From NCBI GenBank assembly GCA_039026235.1, contig JBCCMQ010000001.1, positions 930,001 through 994,000 on the forward strand: a stretch of DNA of 64,000 nt, given 5' to 3'. The position numbers and the translations under genes were made by a program. The first letter of the stretch is position 1; each line of letters starts with the position of its first letter. The notes under the pieces were generated by a model. That model was given only the letters and a program-made list of their open reading frames with translations. It searched no databases and had not been told where the DNA came from. The DNA comes from JBCCMQ01 sp039026235 (GTDB lineage Bacteria > Pseudomonadota > Alphaproteobacteria > Rhodobacterales > Rhodobacteraceae). Shown piece after piece: positions 46,804 to 56,400 of this stretch.

Positions 46804-48027
46804 TTAGGCAGCCAGAACCTGTTCGACCTCCCGGCGCAGTTGCAACAACAGACAGGCCGCATCGGCTGCGGGGCCAGCGGCGTTTTCCAGCTGCATCAGC
46901 AGCAGCATTTCGGACGCGTCCTGAAAATCTTCGGCCAGCGACTGAACGGCCTCGGCCCGGCCGCCGTTCTCGACCAATTCTTCGGCCAGTTCCTCGGCCA
47001 GCCCAGAGGCCCTTTCAAGGATCGTCGACACCAACTCTTCCGCGCCCGTGTCGTCGCCTCCGGCAATATCGGCGGACACGGCCTCAATCCGTTCCAGCAC
47101 GGAATGCAGCGTCTGTTTGTCGGCAGGGTCCAAGCGGGTTTTTTCGGCCTCGGCGGTCGCACGCGCGTCCTCGATGTGGGTGATCGTCGCGCCACCCGCG
47201 CTGGCCACCGGCTCAAACCGGCTCAGAAGCATCAGCGCACTGTCAAGATCGCCGCGGCGTCCCTGGGTCATCTCGGCATCAATTGCATCCAGCAGCGCCT
47301 GTCCGCCACTGACACCGAGCGCGTTTGCCCCTTGCGTGTCAGCGTCCATTATCGCCGCAAGCGCCTGTTCGGCCGCCAGCGGCATGATCGAGTAAAATTC
47401 GTGCGAGCCGGTTTCCGCCAGCGTATCCAGACGCTGGCGCAGATTTCCAGCGGCGGCGAATTCATCGGCGCGGGTCAGAAGCAGGAAACTATGATCCTTG
47501 AGCCGGTCTGGGGCGCTGATCCAAAGCCGCTGCTCTGCGTCGTGGAAGGAATGGGTGCACCAAAGGGCGATGTCAGCCCTTTTAGATGCCCAGGTCAGGG
47601 CGGCGCGCTGATCGCGCAGACTTTCTTCGGCCACAACCTCGAGCAAACTGATCGAGCGCAGGCGTTCAAGCGGTGTCTCGACCCGCAAGAACGCGGGCTC
47701 CATCGCCAGAAGATCCGCATCGGGCAGACCGTTGGTCACATGCTCACCGCCATCGGGCAAAGTTGCCATGGTGCGCGCCTGCTTGCCATGGGTGACCTCG
47801 GTCGTTGGAAGCTCAAGTGTCGGGTCAAGTATCCGGCCACCGGCCAGAAGATTCAGGACGGTCGATTTGCCAACGCCCGGCATCCCAAAGATGGCGATAC
47901 GCACGGGTGCCTCGAGGCGCTCTAGAAGCTGGCTTGCACCGGTTCTGACATCCTTGGGAAGACCGCCCGTGGCACAGAGATCGCGCAGTCTTGTCAGAAG
48001 GTCGTCGGTTTCAGCTGCGTCCAGCAT
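46804..48027 (-). CDS. dynamin-family/Era-like GTPase C
   Basis: A 407-residue GTPase with G1 GMPGVGKST (residues 48-56), a LELPTTEVTHG switch, and G4-like TRAD (FLLLTRADEF). The DIALWCTHSFHDAEQRLWIS segment parallels that of GTPase A, so the two are probably paralogues. The G3 DxxG is not obvious and may be lost, an oddity for a GTPase. The C-terminal half is an acidic helical region (about 270-407). The ATG at 48027 overlaps the phosphatase stop (TGATG); an adjacent GTG at 48030 is the alternative start. Confidence 0.85.
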   Translation of the reverse strand: MLDAAETDDLLTRLRDLCATGGLPKDVRTGASQLLERLEAPVRIAIFGMPGVGKSTVLNLLAGGRILDPTLELPTTEVTHGKQARTMATLPDGGEHVTNGLPDADLLAMEPAFLRVETPLERLRSISLLEVVAEESLRDQRAALTWASKRADIALWCTHSFHDAEQRLWISAPDRLKDHSFLLLTRADEFAAAGNLRQRLDTLAETGSHEFYSIMPLAAEQALAAIMDADTQGANALGVSGGQALLDAIDAEMTQGRRGDLDSALMLLSRFEPVASAGGATITHIEDARATAEAEKTRLDPADKQTLHSVLERIEAVSADIAGGDDTGAEELVSTILERASGLAEELAEELVENGGRAEAVQSLAEDFQDASEMLLLMQLENAAGPAADAACLLLQLRREVEQVLAA

Positions 48028-48962
48028 CACTTACCACCCCAGGCAAAAGCCGCCGGCTTCAAAAGCATTTTTGGCATGGAAATCAGACGCGTTGTCGATG
48101 ACTTCTGCACCTGCGCCTTCTTGGCGGGCGGCGGCGGTCGCTGGCTGATCGCCTCTTCCTTTTCGGATACTTTGATGACGCAGATCGAGATGTTGTCCTG
48201 ATCCGGGTCCTCAAGCCGTTCGAGCGCTGTCAGAAGCGTCTGGGCAATGTCCGCGCTCGGTCGACTGGCCCGAGCTTTCAGCAGCGCTGCAATCTCGTCG
48301 TTCGAAAGAAACTGAAGGCCATCGCTGGCCAGAACCACCATATCGCCCGAATGCAACTCAAGCGGTTCGCTGGGGCAATCGATCTGGGCGATCGCCTCGC
48401 CAAAGATGACCGATGTCAGGGCGTTTCTGTCGGGGTGATTGCGGGCAACCTCGGGGTCGAGCATGCCAGATGCGGCCATCAGATCGATCTGCGGCGCCAT
48501 CGAATGGTCTTCGTTGATCTGCTCAAGGATGCCGCCGCGAAACAGGTAGAGCGGTGAATCGCCCACCGAGACCCAAAAGAGTTTCGACCCGAAGATCACC
48601 GGCGCCACCAGGGTCGCGCCCATACCGTGGGTGTCCGGGTTCTTCTCGACGTGCGACTTCAGACATTCATTGGCCGCATAGGCGACACCGGTCAGTATCT
48701 CGGTCGAATGGGCCTCAAACTCATCGGGATCGGCGGTGCGAAACATAAGCTCGCTGAAGACCTCGGTGACAACGAGCTTCGACGCGATATCACCGGCGGC
48801 ATGCCCGCCCATGCCATCGGCAAGCACGGCAAAGCCACCGTCGGAACCGCAAGGGAAGTCGGCGACAACGGCATCTTCCTGATACTCACGCCGTCCTACA
48901 CTCAGGGCAACGGATGCATCGAGGCTTAGCTGTGTGACCGGCTCAGGTTTCGTCATTTGCAT
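48027..48962 (-). CDS. PP2C-type Ser/Thr protein phosphatase
   Basis: Metal-dependent PPM/PP2C phosphatase, expected to oppose the kinase encoded two genes upstream. The 311-residue sequence has ALSVGRREYQEDAVVAD, VLADGMGGHAAGDIAS (metal Asp and Gly-Gly), MGATLVAPV, FWVSVGDSPLYLFR, VVLASDGLQF and DNISICVIKV, all PP2C motifs in order. After the catalytic domain a basic Pro-rich tail (PPPPAKKAQVQKS) follows. The start is ATG 48962 (or 48956), within the last 20 bases of the FHA gene. The cellular place is cytoplasmic: no membrane segment is seen. Confidence 0.92.
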   Translation of the reverse strand: MQMTKPEPVTQLSLDASVALSVGRREYQEDAVVADFPCGSDGGFAVLADGMGGHAAGDIASKLVVTEVFSELMFRTADPDEFEAHSTEILTGVAYAANECLKSHVEKNPDTHGMGATLVAPVIFGSKLFWVSVGDSPLYLFRGGILEQINEDHSMAPQIDLMAASGMLDPEVARNHPDRNALTSVIFGEAIAQIDCPSEPLELHSGDMVVLASDGLQFLSNDEIAALLKARASRPSADIAQTLLTALERLEDPDQDNISICVIKVSEKEEAISQRPPPPAKKAQVQKSSTTRLISMPKMLLKPAAFAWGGK

Positions 48963-50160
48963 CGTCGTCCTCGTCGTCCCAGGTAAAATGTGGGCCACAC
49001 AGGGCGACGAAACGCAGAGTCGTCTCGCCGATACGAATTAAATCACCATCTGAGAGCTCTTCGGTGCTGAGCACCGGCTGACCGTTCAGACGCACCAGGT
49101 TACTCTTGCCGCCATGGCCGAGGAAGAACTTCCGCTGCTCGGCGTCGTAGGCCACCGCAGCGTGGTTCGTGCGTGAGATCGAGTTGTCGCCGAAATCCAG
49201 ACGGATTGCCTGATCTTCGCCGCGGCCGATCTGAGCCACGCCCGTGAAAAGCGTGAACGAGTTGCCGCGACCGGGACCGTCAACCAGAAGAATCCAGCCA
49301 GCGGGAAACATCGCCTCGGCACTGCGCGTGCTTGGCTCGGCTTGTTCAAATACACTCTCGGTTGTCCCGTCGCTATGGGCAAAGCCCAGCAGGCGGGTTT
49401 TGACCCGTCCGCCCGCTCGGCCGGCCCTCGGCTTGGGCATCGCGGTTGAAACAGGGGCGGCACCGGGCGAAGGTTCTTCCTGCGGCGCGGGGGCAACGGG
49501 GGCAGCGGCGGTCGCCGTTGCGGCGACCGGACCGGGCGCGTCTTCGGCATCTGGCGCCGCGGGCCGCTGGATGGCTGCGCGCAGTGCCGCCTCGTCACGC
49601 GGACGCAAACCGCGGCGCGGGGACGGGCTGGGGGTCGGCTGCGGCACAGGCGCCTGAGCGGCGTCGGAAGCCATGGGGTGCTCTTCGGCGGCCACAGGCG
49701 GGGCGGCGGCTTCAGCAGCCGTCCTTGGACCATCACCATCCTGCTGCATGTCCCAGATCTTGCGCTGCAGTTTTGTGGGCGCCTGCGGATCCATCGGCTC
49801 TGGATGACTTGACGGCACGCGCGTGTCCGGCAGTGGCACGTTGCGCAGCGATTGTTCTTCGGGCTCGGGCGGCGCCTGTTGCGCCTCGGCACCTTGAACC
49901 GCGCGCATCTGCGCTTCGGTCAGGCGCAGAATGCGACCCGCGTCCGGTTGCTGGAACGCCTGCTTGTTTTGGCCCGCCTCGTCGGCCGCCACCTCGTTCA
50001 GGTCGCTATTGTTTGGGCTGCCACCGCCAAATTCTAGCGACGACATATCGTCCATTTCGCCGGGATGCGGCGGTACGCGCAGTTTGCGGCGTGATTTTGC
50101 CTTCGGCGGGACCACCGGGGCCTCACCGTTCTTCGAGATCATGTCTTTGATGAACTTCAT
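48943..50160 (-). CDS. FHA-domain protein
   Basis: A 405-residue protein with a disordered Pro/Ala/Glu-rich N-terminal two-thirds (residues 1-290) and a C-terminal forkhead-associated domain (about 300-390) that binds phosphothreonine. FHA landmarks are VAQIGRGEDQAIRLDF (the G-R motif), NSISRTNHAAVAYD (S-R-x-H core), GKSNLVRLNGQPV (N-x-x-x-L-N-G) and LSDGDLIRIGETTLRFV. The start overlaps the kinase stop as ATGA. Together with kinase and phosphatase it makes a phosphothreonine switch. The basic N-terminus KAKSRRKLRVPPHP may contact a partner. Confidence 0.93.
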   Translation of the reverse strand: MKFIKDMISKNGEAPVVPPKAKSRRKLRVPPHPGEMDDMSSLEFGGGSPNNSDLNEVAADEAGQNKQAFQQPDAGRILRLTEAQMRAVQGAEAQQAPPEPEEQSLRNVPLPDTRVPSSHPEPMDPQAPTKLQRKIWDMQQDGDGPRTAAEAAAPPVAAEEHPMASDAAQAPVPQPTPSPSPRRGLRPRDEAALRAAIQRPAAPDAEDAPGPVAATATAAAPVAPAPQEEPSPGAAPVSTAMPKPRAGRAGGRVKTRLLGFAHSDGTTESVFEQAEPSTRSAEAMFPAGWILLVDGPGRGNSFTLFTGVAQIGRGEDQAIRLDFGDNSISRTNHAAVAYDAEQRKFFLGHGGKSNLVRLNGQPVLSTEELSDGDLIRIGETTLRFVALCGPHFTWDDEDDDANDET

Positions 50161-51722
50161 AGCTCGGCCTCTTGGAAGGATGTGTTGAAGTCGTTCACAA
50201 GTCCGGTCACACTCAAACCCGCCTGCTGCAGCATCTGGCTGACAGCGACGATGCTAAACACCATGAAAATCGCGATTCCGACCAACGCCAGCCTGCGTGG
50301 GCGCGCGGGCGACGGATCGCCGGCATCCTCGGGCGTAAGCTCGTATATGTTCATGTCGGCGTCTTCGAGCCCTGTGGCCTTGGCCTTCTCCGAAGACCGC
50401 GCCCCATGGCCACCTTCTTCGGCAACCATCGCTGCGGCGCGTTCGGCTTCCAGGGCGGCTTCGCGGGCTGCGCGCTTTTTGCTGTGCCGGGCTTGGACGG
50501 CCTCAATCGGCGACCAGATCTTTTTCTCGGGGGCGGGCAGCGCGGCCTCAGCGGCGGCCGCCGGTCTCGCGTCTCCGTCGTCCTCAGCATAGGGGTCAGG
50601 CGGAATGACCGGCCGCGTGAGATTCCGACGCTTTACCGAACGACCGCGGCGTGACCGCTCCATCGGCTCATCATTCTTGCCTTCCGCCCGGATCTTTTCG
50701 ATATCGCGGTTCGTGGTCTCGACGAGATCGGTGACGACGCGGTGTATCGATTCATCCATCCGTGCCTGGGCGATCATCGCTTCATTGCGGTGAAGGGTCT
50801 GGACCCGGTCGATCCATTCCTGCGCCGTGGCAAATCGGTCCTTAGGCAGTACGTTCAGCGACTTGTCTATCGATTCAAGGAACCCGATTTCGTAGCCGTC
50901 GACACCGATCACGGAAAGCGGCAGGTAAGGGTCTTCATCGGCCGCGGCGATTGCTGCCAGACGCGCCTGACTGTTGGGCGGCACCTGGCCCGTGATCATG
51001 TGATAGAACGTGGCCCCCAGCGCATAAAGATCGCTCGAAGGGTTCTGTGCGCTGCCAGCAATATAGAATTCCTGGGGTGAATAGCCGTCCTTGACCACAA
51101 GCATGGTCGACAGTGCACGACTCTTCCGCGTCGCCTCTTCGCGGGCGGCGCCAAAGTCGATCAGTACCGGGTTGCCGGAACTGTCGAGCAGGATGTTGTC
51201 GGGCGAGATATCGCGGTGCAAAAGGTTGTTTTGGTGAACAAAGCCAATCGCTTCCAGCGACTTCAGAAGAAGGTTGTTGATCTCTTCCGGGGTAAAGGGA
51301 TCTTCTTCCTCTTCGATGATATCAAGAAGGTCCCGACCGTCCACAAAGTCGAGCGCCATGTAAGCGGTGTCGTTGTCTTCAAAGACCTGATGCACGCCGA
51401 CAATGCCAGGATGCTGAAGCTTTGACAGGTTCCGGGCTTCCTGGACGAAGAGGTTGACGATGGCCCGGAACTCATTCTGATGCGAACGCGAGCGTGGGCG
51501 CACGATGGTGTCAGCCCGACGGCAGAACGAGCCCGGAAAACATTCTTTGATGACCACGACACGGTCCAGGCTGTCGCGGGCCAGATAGGTGATCCCGAAG
51601 CCGCCGCTGTTCAGATAGGTCTCGATTGTATACTGGCCGCGCAGCAGCGTGGTGCCGGGCTTTAACTCGTCGGAAAAGCCGACTGCATGGCTGACGTCTT
51701 CAGTCTGGACCATTGAGTTCAT
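50157..51722 (-). CDS. membrane-anchored Hanks-type Ser/Thr protein kinase
   Basis: A 521-residue kinase, first gene of the module. The kinase domain (about 28-310) shows the Gly loop LNSGGFGITYLA, VVIKE with catalytic Lys59, HRDISPDN (169-176, Asp171), DFG (189-191), a DGYSPQEFY P+1 segment and SDLYALGATFYHMITG. A linker rich in Arg and Ala (about 350-470) precedes one transmembrane helix (about 478-498) and a short outer tail of about 23 residues. Most bacterial kinases of this type have the sensor outside; here it is tiny, so input probably comes from inside. ATG 51722 or 51713 start. Confidence 0.92.
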   Translation of the reverse strand: MNSMVQTEDVSHAVGFSDELKPGTTLLRGQYTIETYLNSGGFGITYLARDSLDRVVVIKECFPGSFCRRADTIVRPRSRSHQNEFRAIVNLFVQEARNLSKLQHPGIVGVHQVFEDNDTAYMALDFVDGRDLLDIIEEEEDPFTPEEINNLLLKSLEAIGFVHQNNLLHRDISPDNILLDSSGNPVLIDFGAAREEATRKSRALSTMLVVKDGYSPQEFYIAGSAQNPSSDLYALGATFYHMITGQVPPNSQARLAAIAAADEDPYLPLSVIGVDGYEIGFLESIDKSLNVLPKDRFATAQEWIDRVQTLHRNEAMIAQARMDESIHRVVTDLVETTNRDIEKIRAEGKNDEPMERSRRGRSVKRRNLTRPVIPPDPYAEDDGDARPAAAAEAALPAPEKKIWSPIEAVQARHSKKRAAREAALEAERAAAMVAEEGGHGARSSEKAKATGLEDADMNIYELTPEDAGDPSPARPRRLALVGIAIFMVFSIVAVSQMLQQAGLSVTGLVNDFNTSFQEAEL

Positions 51723-52211
51723 CTTTCAGCCGCCGCATCCGAGCCAGTCGAATTCGCCACAAACATCTCATTACTTCGAAATTGTTCCCGAGAACTGTGG
51801 TGAAAACATGGAACTAATCCGGCATCCCCATGACGGGTGAACAGCGCGATACCATCAATTCGATTGTTTCTCGGACGGCGACTGCCTAGGGTTGTGTGAA
51901 ATCCCGGGTGTTTTTTTAGCGCCGGATGTGCCAATGTTTAAAGCCTTCGGCGCGGGCCGGTCCTGATGTTTCAACAAACGCAACTGAGTTGAACTGAGCA
52001 GAACTTTTGGGCCAGCGCGTACCACCGATCCGTCCCAATGGGCCGGCTGAGCGCACCAGTGAATTCGGATTTGGCCCGGTCGTGTTCACAGGGCGTTCGT
52101 GGCAAGCTCCAACAAACTCAGCCGCTTTGTCACAGACATCGCGGACAGACTTGTCCAGAGGCGCATCGGCAACCGACTTCGGCCGCGCAACCGACACTGC
52201 TAGGTAACGGC
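51723..52211. other. intergenic region between kinase and metallophosphoesterase genes
   Basis: About 490 bases with no convincing gene. It must contain the minus-strand kinase promoter and perhaps the plus-strand phosphoesterase promoter. 51760-51960 is AT-richer than the surroundings. Two copies of AACTGAG 10 bases apart (51982-51988 and 51992-51998) could be a regulator site. No tRNA, riboswitch or terminator was seen. A 66-codon open frame near 52007-52207 has no features and is not called. Confidence 0.55.
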
Positions 52212-53000
52212 ATGAAAATCCTGGTGACTGGAGATTTGCACTACGCGCTCAAGCAATTCGATTGGCTGCTTCAGGTGGCCGATGATTTCGATCTTGTATG
52301 CATTGTCGGCGATCTTCTGGATGTGGCCTCTGCCGTTCCCATCAAAGCTCAGGCGGTCGTCGTCGGCACCTACCTGTCGAAGCTGGGTCAGAAGTCGCAA
52401 GTTGTCGTCTGTTCCGGAAACCATGATCTGATGCAGCCCGGCAACCGGGCCGAACGCGAAGCTGACTGGCTTCGCGACTTGCCCCATATGGGAACTGCGG
52501 GCGACGGCACCTGCCTGGACATTGGCACCACGCGCATCTCCGCCTTTCCTTGGTGGGACGGGCCCGACACCCGGAACGGAATCCGTACCCAAATCGCCAG
52601 AGACGCGGTTGGCAGCTTTGCCACCTGGATCTGGCTTTATCACGCCCCACCCTCGGAAAGCCCGACGGCCTGGGGGGGACATCGGTACTTCGGAGACACC
52701 ACGGTCCGTGAATGGATCGAAACCTATCAGCCCGATTTCGTGCTTTCCGGCCATGTCCACCAGGCGCCCTTTGTCCGCGAAGGTGGCTGGGCCGATCGGC
52801 TGGGCAAAAGCTGGATCTTCAATATGGGCCAGCAGCCGGGCGCATCGCCCAGCCATATCATCCTGAACACCCATGCGCGTGAGGCACTCTGGTTCTCCAT
52901 TGAAGGCGCCGAGATGCTGGATCTGGATCAGTCCGCGGCCTTACCCCGACCACTGACCACCCTGCCCCGCTGGCTCAAAGCCGAGGATCATCCGGCGTAG
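52212..53000 (+). CDS. calcineurin-like metallophosphoesterase
   Basis: A 262-residue dimetal phosphoesterase of unknown substrate. All family motifs are present in order: ILVTGDLH (Asp, His), CIVGDLLDV (GDxxD), CSGNHDL (GNHD), LYHAPPSE (His) and LSGHVHQAPF (GHxH). Its length and lack of any other domain fit the small cytoplasmic 3',5'-phosphodiesterase/phosphatase class, but specificity cannot be read from sequence. The start is the ATG at 52212; the frame is open upstream through non-coding-looking sequence. Its 3' end overlaps the end of the convergent cNMP-binding gene by 26 bases. Confidence 0.9.
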   Translation: MKILVTGDLHYALKQFDWLLQVADDFDLVCIVGDLLDVASAVPIKAQAVVVGTYLSKLGQKSQVVVCSGNHDLMQPGNRAEREADWLRDLPHMGTAGDGTCLDIGTTRISAFPWWDGPDTRNGIRTQIARDAVGSFATWIWLYHAPPSESPTAWGGHRYFGDTTVREWIETYQPDFVLSGHVHQAPFVREGGWADRLGKSWIFNMGQQPGASPSHIILNTHAREALWFSIEGAEMLDLDQSAALPRPLTTLPRWLKAEDHPA

Positions 53001-53487
53001 GATCTGACCGGCTTTCGGAAAGGTCTGTTTCCTGATGCTGCATCAGGCTGTCCAGAACCCGGTCCATCATGCCGAAGTGCCCTTCATGATCGGCGTATTG
53101 CGCTTTTATGTCAGCGAGATAGGTCGTTGCATGGTGCAGGCGCAAAGCCAGGGTGCGCGCGGTGTGCCAGGCAAGATCCGGTCGGCGGGCGAGAAGCGCG
53201 GCCGCCTCGGTAGAATGATGCGCGCGCACGGTGTCGAGCGCGCGGACCGTGGCACTACAGGGTATGTTCAACAGGGCGGACATTTCGCCGAAGATCGCCG
53301 CACGCTCTCCAATTCGGGCGACCTCAACGGTTCCCTTCAGGATAACGACCGTCCCTTCCAGAAGTATGAAAAGGTCGGTCTGGTGCGCGCCTTCGTTTAA
53401 AAGAAGCGACCCTGGCGCAAATTCGAGAACCGGCAGATCGGCGCAGGCGGCAAGGACCGCTTCGGATGGGAACGGGTCTTCGGCCAC
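52975..53487 (-). CDS. cyclic-nucleotide-binding domain protein (no DNA-binding domain)
   Basis: A 170-residue protein that is essentially one cNMP-binding domain. Residues 20-110 show LEFAPGSLLLNEGAHQTDLF, then a LLEGTVVILKG strand and IGERAAIFGEMSALLNIPC, which is the phosphate-binding cassette region (G-E-M-S-A). The C-terminal helices (about 115-170) end without a helix-turn-helix. It therefore is not a CRP-type regulator but a small receptor or a CRP-like domain acting on a partner. It lies 12 bases after the adhesin gene on the same strand, so it is probably in its operon. Confidence 0.87.
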   Translation of the reverse strand: MAEDPFPSEAVLAACADLPVLEFAPGSLLLNEGAHQTDLFILLEGTVVILKGTVEVARIGERAAIFGEMSALLNIPCSATVRALDTVRAHHSTEAAALLARRPDLAWHTARTLALRLHHATTYLADIKAQYADHEGHFGMMDRVLDSLMQHQETDLSESRSDPTPDDPRL

Positions 53488-53499
53488 GCGGCGGGGCGC

Positions 53500-56400
53500 C
53501 TAAACCGCAGCCGCGGTCGCGTTGACGGTGACATCGGCGTCCACGCCCACGGTTGCCAGGACCGCATCCCCCGTCCCCACAAGCTCGTAAATCATGATGG
53601 TGTTACCGGCCCCGTCGTCGATACCCACGCCGCCGTTGGCCAGTTGGAAGCTGTTCGTGCCGTCGCCACCCAGGTTCAGCGTGTCTTGATCATCGCCGTA
53701 TATCGTCGCACTGTCGCCAAGTGCAGCGCCGAGCAGCGCCTCTAGGCTGCTGTCGGACGTATCGGACAGACCAAGCACGTCTGCCAGGTCGAGCGCCAGC
53801 GTGTTGGCCGCGCCATTATCCATGTCAATGGCTTCGACACCGCTCAGATCAATGGCTGACAAGGCCGTTGCGTTGACATCACCGGCGCCGAGAAGCTCCA
53901 GCGTGTCGCGACCGGCACCGCCGTCAACGATGTCGCCCGCTTCGGCCAGTGCCACCCGGATCACATCATCACCGGCACCGGCCAGCACAGCATCAACCCC
54001 TGCCCCGGGCGTCAGGATGTCGGCGCCGCCATAGCCCAGAATGACGTCGTCACCGCCTGCCCCGTCCAAACTGTCGGACAGGTCGCTTCCAAGCAGCAGA
54101 TCATTGCCGTCGATGCCGATTAGCGACTGAGCGGCATCGGCCTTCGAGACGGATGCGGACGTAAACAATGTCACCTGATCGTCCGTCGTGGCGCTGTCTC
54201 CGTCCACATCAAAGACGGCCGATGCGGAGAATATATTCTGTTCTCCAAGCAACGCCTCAAGTCCGTCGAGATCGGCAAGTGCAAGCTCAAAAGATAGGCC
54301 CACCGGAAGCAACTCTGGGCTCGATTCGTTGGCAATCTCGCCCAGATCGGCACCATCCACTGTCAGCGTCAGCGAAAAATCGATCAGTTCAGCCGCGAAA
54401 AGCGGGGTTGCGGCGAAAGCTTCGGTCAGGCTTTCGACACTATCGACCTGCTGCGAGGCGCCGTCGCTGTCGATCTGGTCCAGCAACACCGGGTTATACC
54501 CCGCGCCCACGCCGAATGTCTGCACATCGACGCTGTAGCCATTCGCCACCTCGTTGGTCAGGCTCTCAAACGCGGCCTGCCAGGGTTGGCTCGAGGGCAC
54601 CGGGTTACCGTCGGTGATAAAGTACAGGATATTCTCTTCATCGGTCGGCTGGCCGTCAAAGAAGGTTTCGGCCGTTGACAGGGCGTCGGCCCAATTGGTC
54701 AATGCACCCTGAAACGGCAGGGCTTCGATTGTCGCGACAAGGCTGTCGAGCTGGGTCAAAAGATCAAAAGTCGCCGTCGCCTGCACTGCGCTGGAATAGC
54801 TTATGACCTGGACATCAATCGATGTCTCGCTGCCCGCGAATTGGCTGGCCAGAACGGTCAGCGCCGCGACCACCTGGGCTTTCTGCTCTTCCCAACCGGC
54901 AGCGCCAATGCTGCCCGAACTGTCCAGCGCCACCACCAAATTCACGTTGCCGCCGTCAAACGGCGACAGTCGTATCACCACGCTGCCAGCGGGGTTTGTC
55001 TCGGTCGGGGTCGTAATGATCGAGACTGAAATGGATTGGCCACCCGGCGCTTCGAACTGACCGCGTTCAACGCCTACGAATACGGTTGCGGATGCTGTTG
55101 CACCCAGCGCGTCGGTTACCACGACCTCAAAGCTGTCGGGGCCGGAATAGTCTTCGTCGGCGGTGTAGGTGAAACTTCCGTCGGCGTTGACGATGACGGT
55201 GCCGTGGGCCGGGCCGGTATCACCCAGCGTGAAAACCTGTGTATCGCCCGTGTCGGGATCGCTTGCCACGACCTGTCCGGACACAGTCTCACCCGCCTCG
55301 GTCTGAACAAAAGCATCCACCGCGGCGGGTGCATCGTTGGCGCCGGTCACCGTAATCGTGACCGTCTGCGACAGGGTGGCCCCGTCCGCGTCGGTGGCTA
55401 TCGCCGTGAAGGTTTCTGTCACCGTATCGTCGGCGGCCAGGCTGTCTGCCAGTGACTGGTCAAGCGTGTAGGTCCATGCGCCATCGGCCGCGATCAGGAA
55501 CGCGCCCAGCGCACCGGCGACCGACCCGCTCCAGCTGATCGGCCCCTCGGGATCCGTTGCAATCAACTGCCCGGATGCCGATGGTGTCCCGTCGTCGGTA
55601 CCGGCTTCGGTGACCGACCCGGCGTCCGTGCCCGCGCCCAAAACGGGCCCGTCGTTTGACCCGGTCACTGTCACGGTCACCGTCTGTTCGACCACATCGC
55701 CATCGGCGTCTTCGACATCGATGCCGATCTCGACATCACGCGTTTCTCCTTCGGAAAGATCGTCGAAATCACCGTTCGGGGAAAACCGCAGGACCGATCC
55801 ATCGATGCTGACGTCTCCCCGTTCCGGTGCCGATCTGATCGAAAACGATAGTCCTTCGGGCGCATTGTCCGGGTCGTTGGCGAATTCCGCCAGATCCACG
55901 GTGAAATCTGATCCATCCTCGCCGACGCCGACGCTGACATCCTCGACAAGCGGGCTGTCGTTGACGCCTGTGACGTCAAGAGAGACGGTGATCGTGTCCA
56001 CCCCGTCCGCACCGTCGGAAACGGTCACTGTGAAACTGTCGCTGCCGAAGAAATCGGGATTGGGCGTATAGGAATAGCTTCCGTCCGAGACCAAAACGAC
56101 GGTGCCGTTCTCCGCGCCTTCGGCGAGCGCATAGGTCAAGCTATCACCGTCCACATCCGTGGCTGTCACCGATCCGGTAAGGACCGTGTCTTCGAGTGTG
56201 GTCTGGGTCTGATCCACCCCGACCGGCGCATCGTTCACGGCAATTACATTCACCGTCACCGTTGCGGTCGTGATTTGGCCGCCGCCATCGGTCACCTGAT
56301 AAGTAAAAGTATCCGTTCCGAAGAAATTGGCGTCGGGCGTGTACGTGAAACTTCCGTCCGACGACAACGCAACCGTGCCATTGGACGGACCCGACAAAAC

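Noticed and set aside
42319..51722. T6SS threonine-phosphorylation locus
   Set aside because: Kinase, FHA and PP2C match the trio, but no T6SS structural gene is in the window and the partners are dynamin-like GTPases.
52007..52207. 66-codon open frame on the plus strand
   Set aside because: No ribosome site, no recognised motif, sits in a promoter region.
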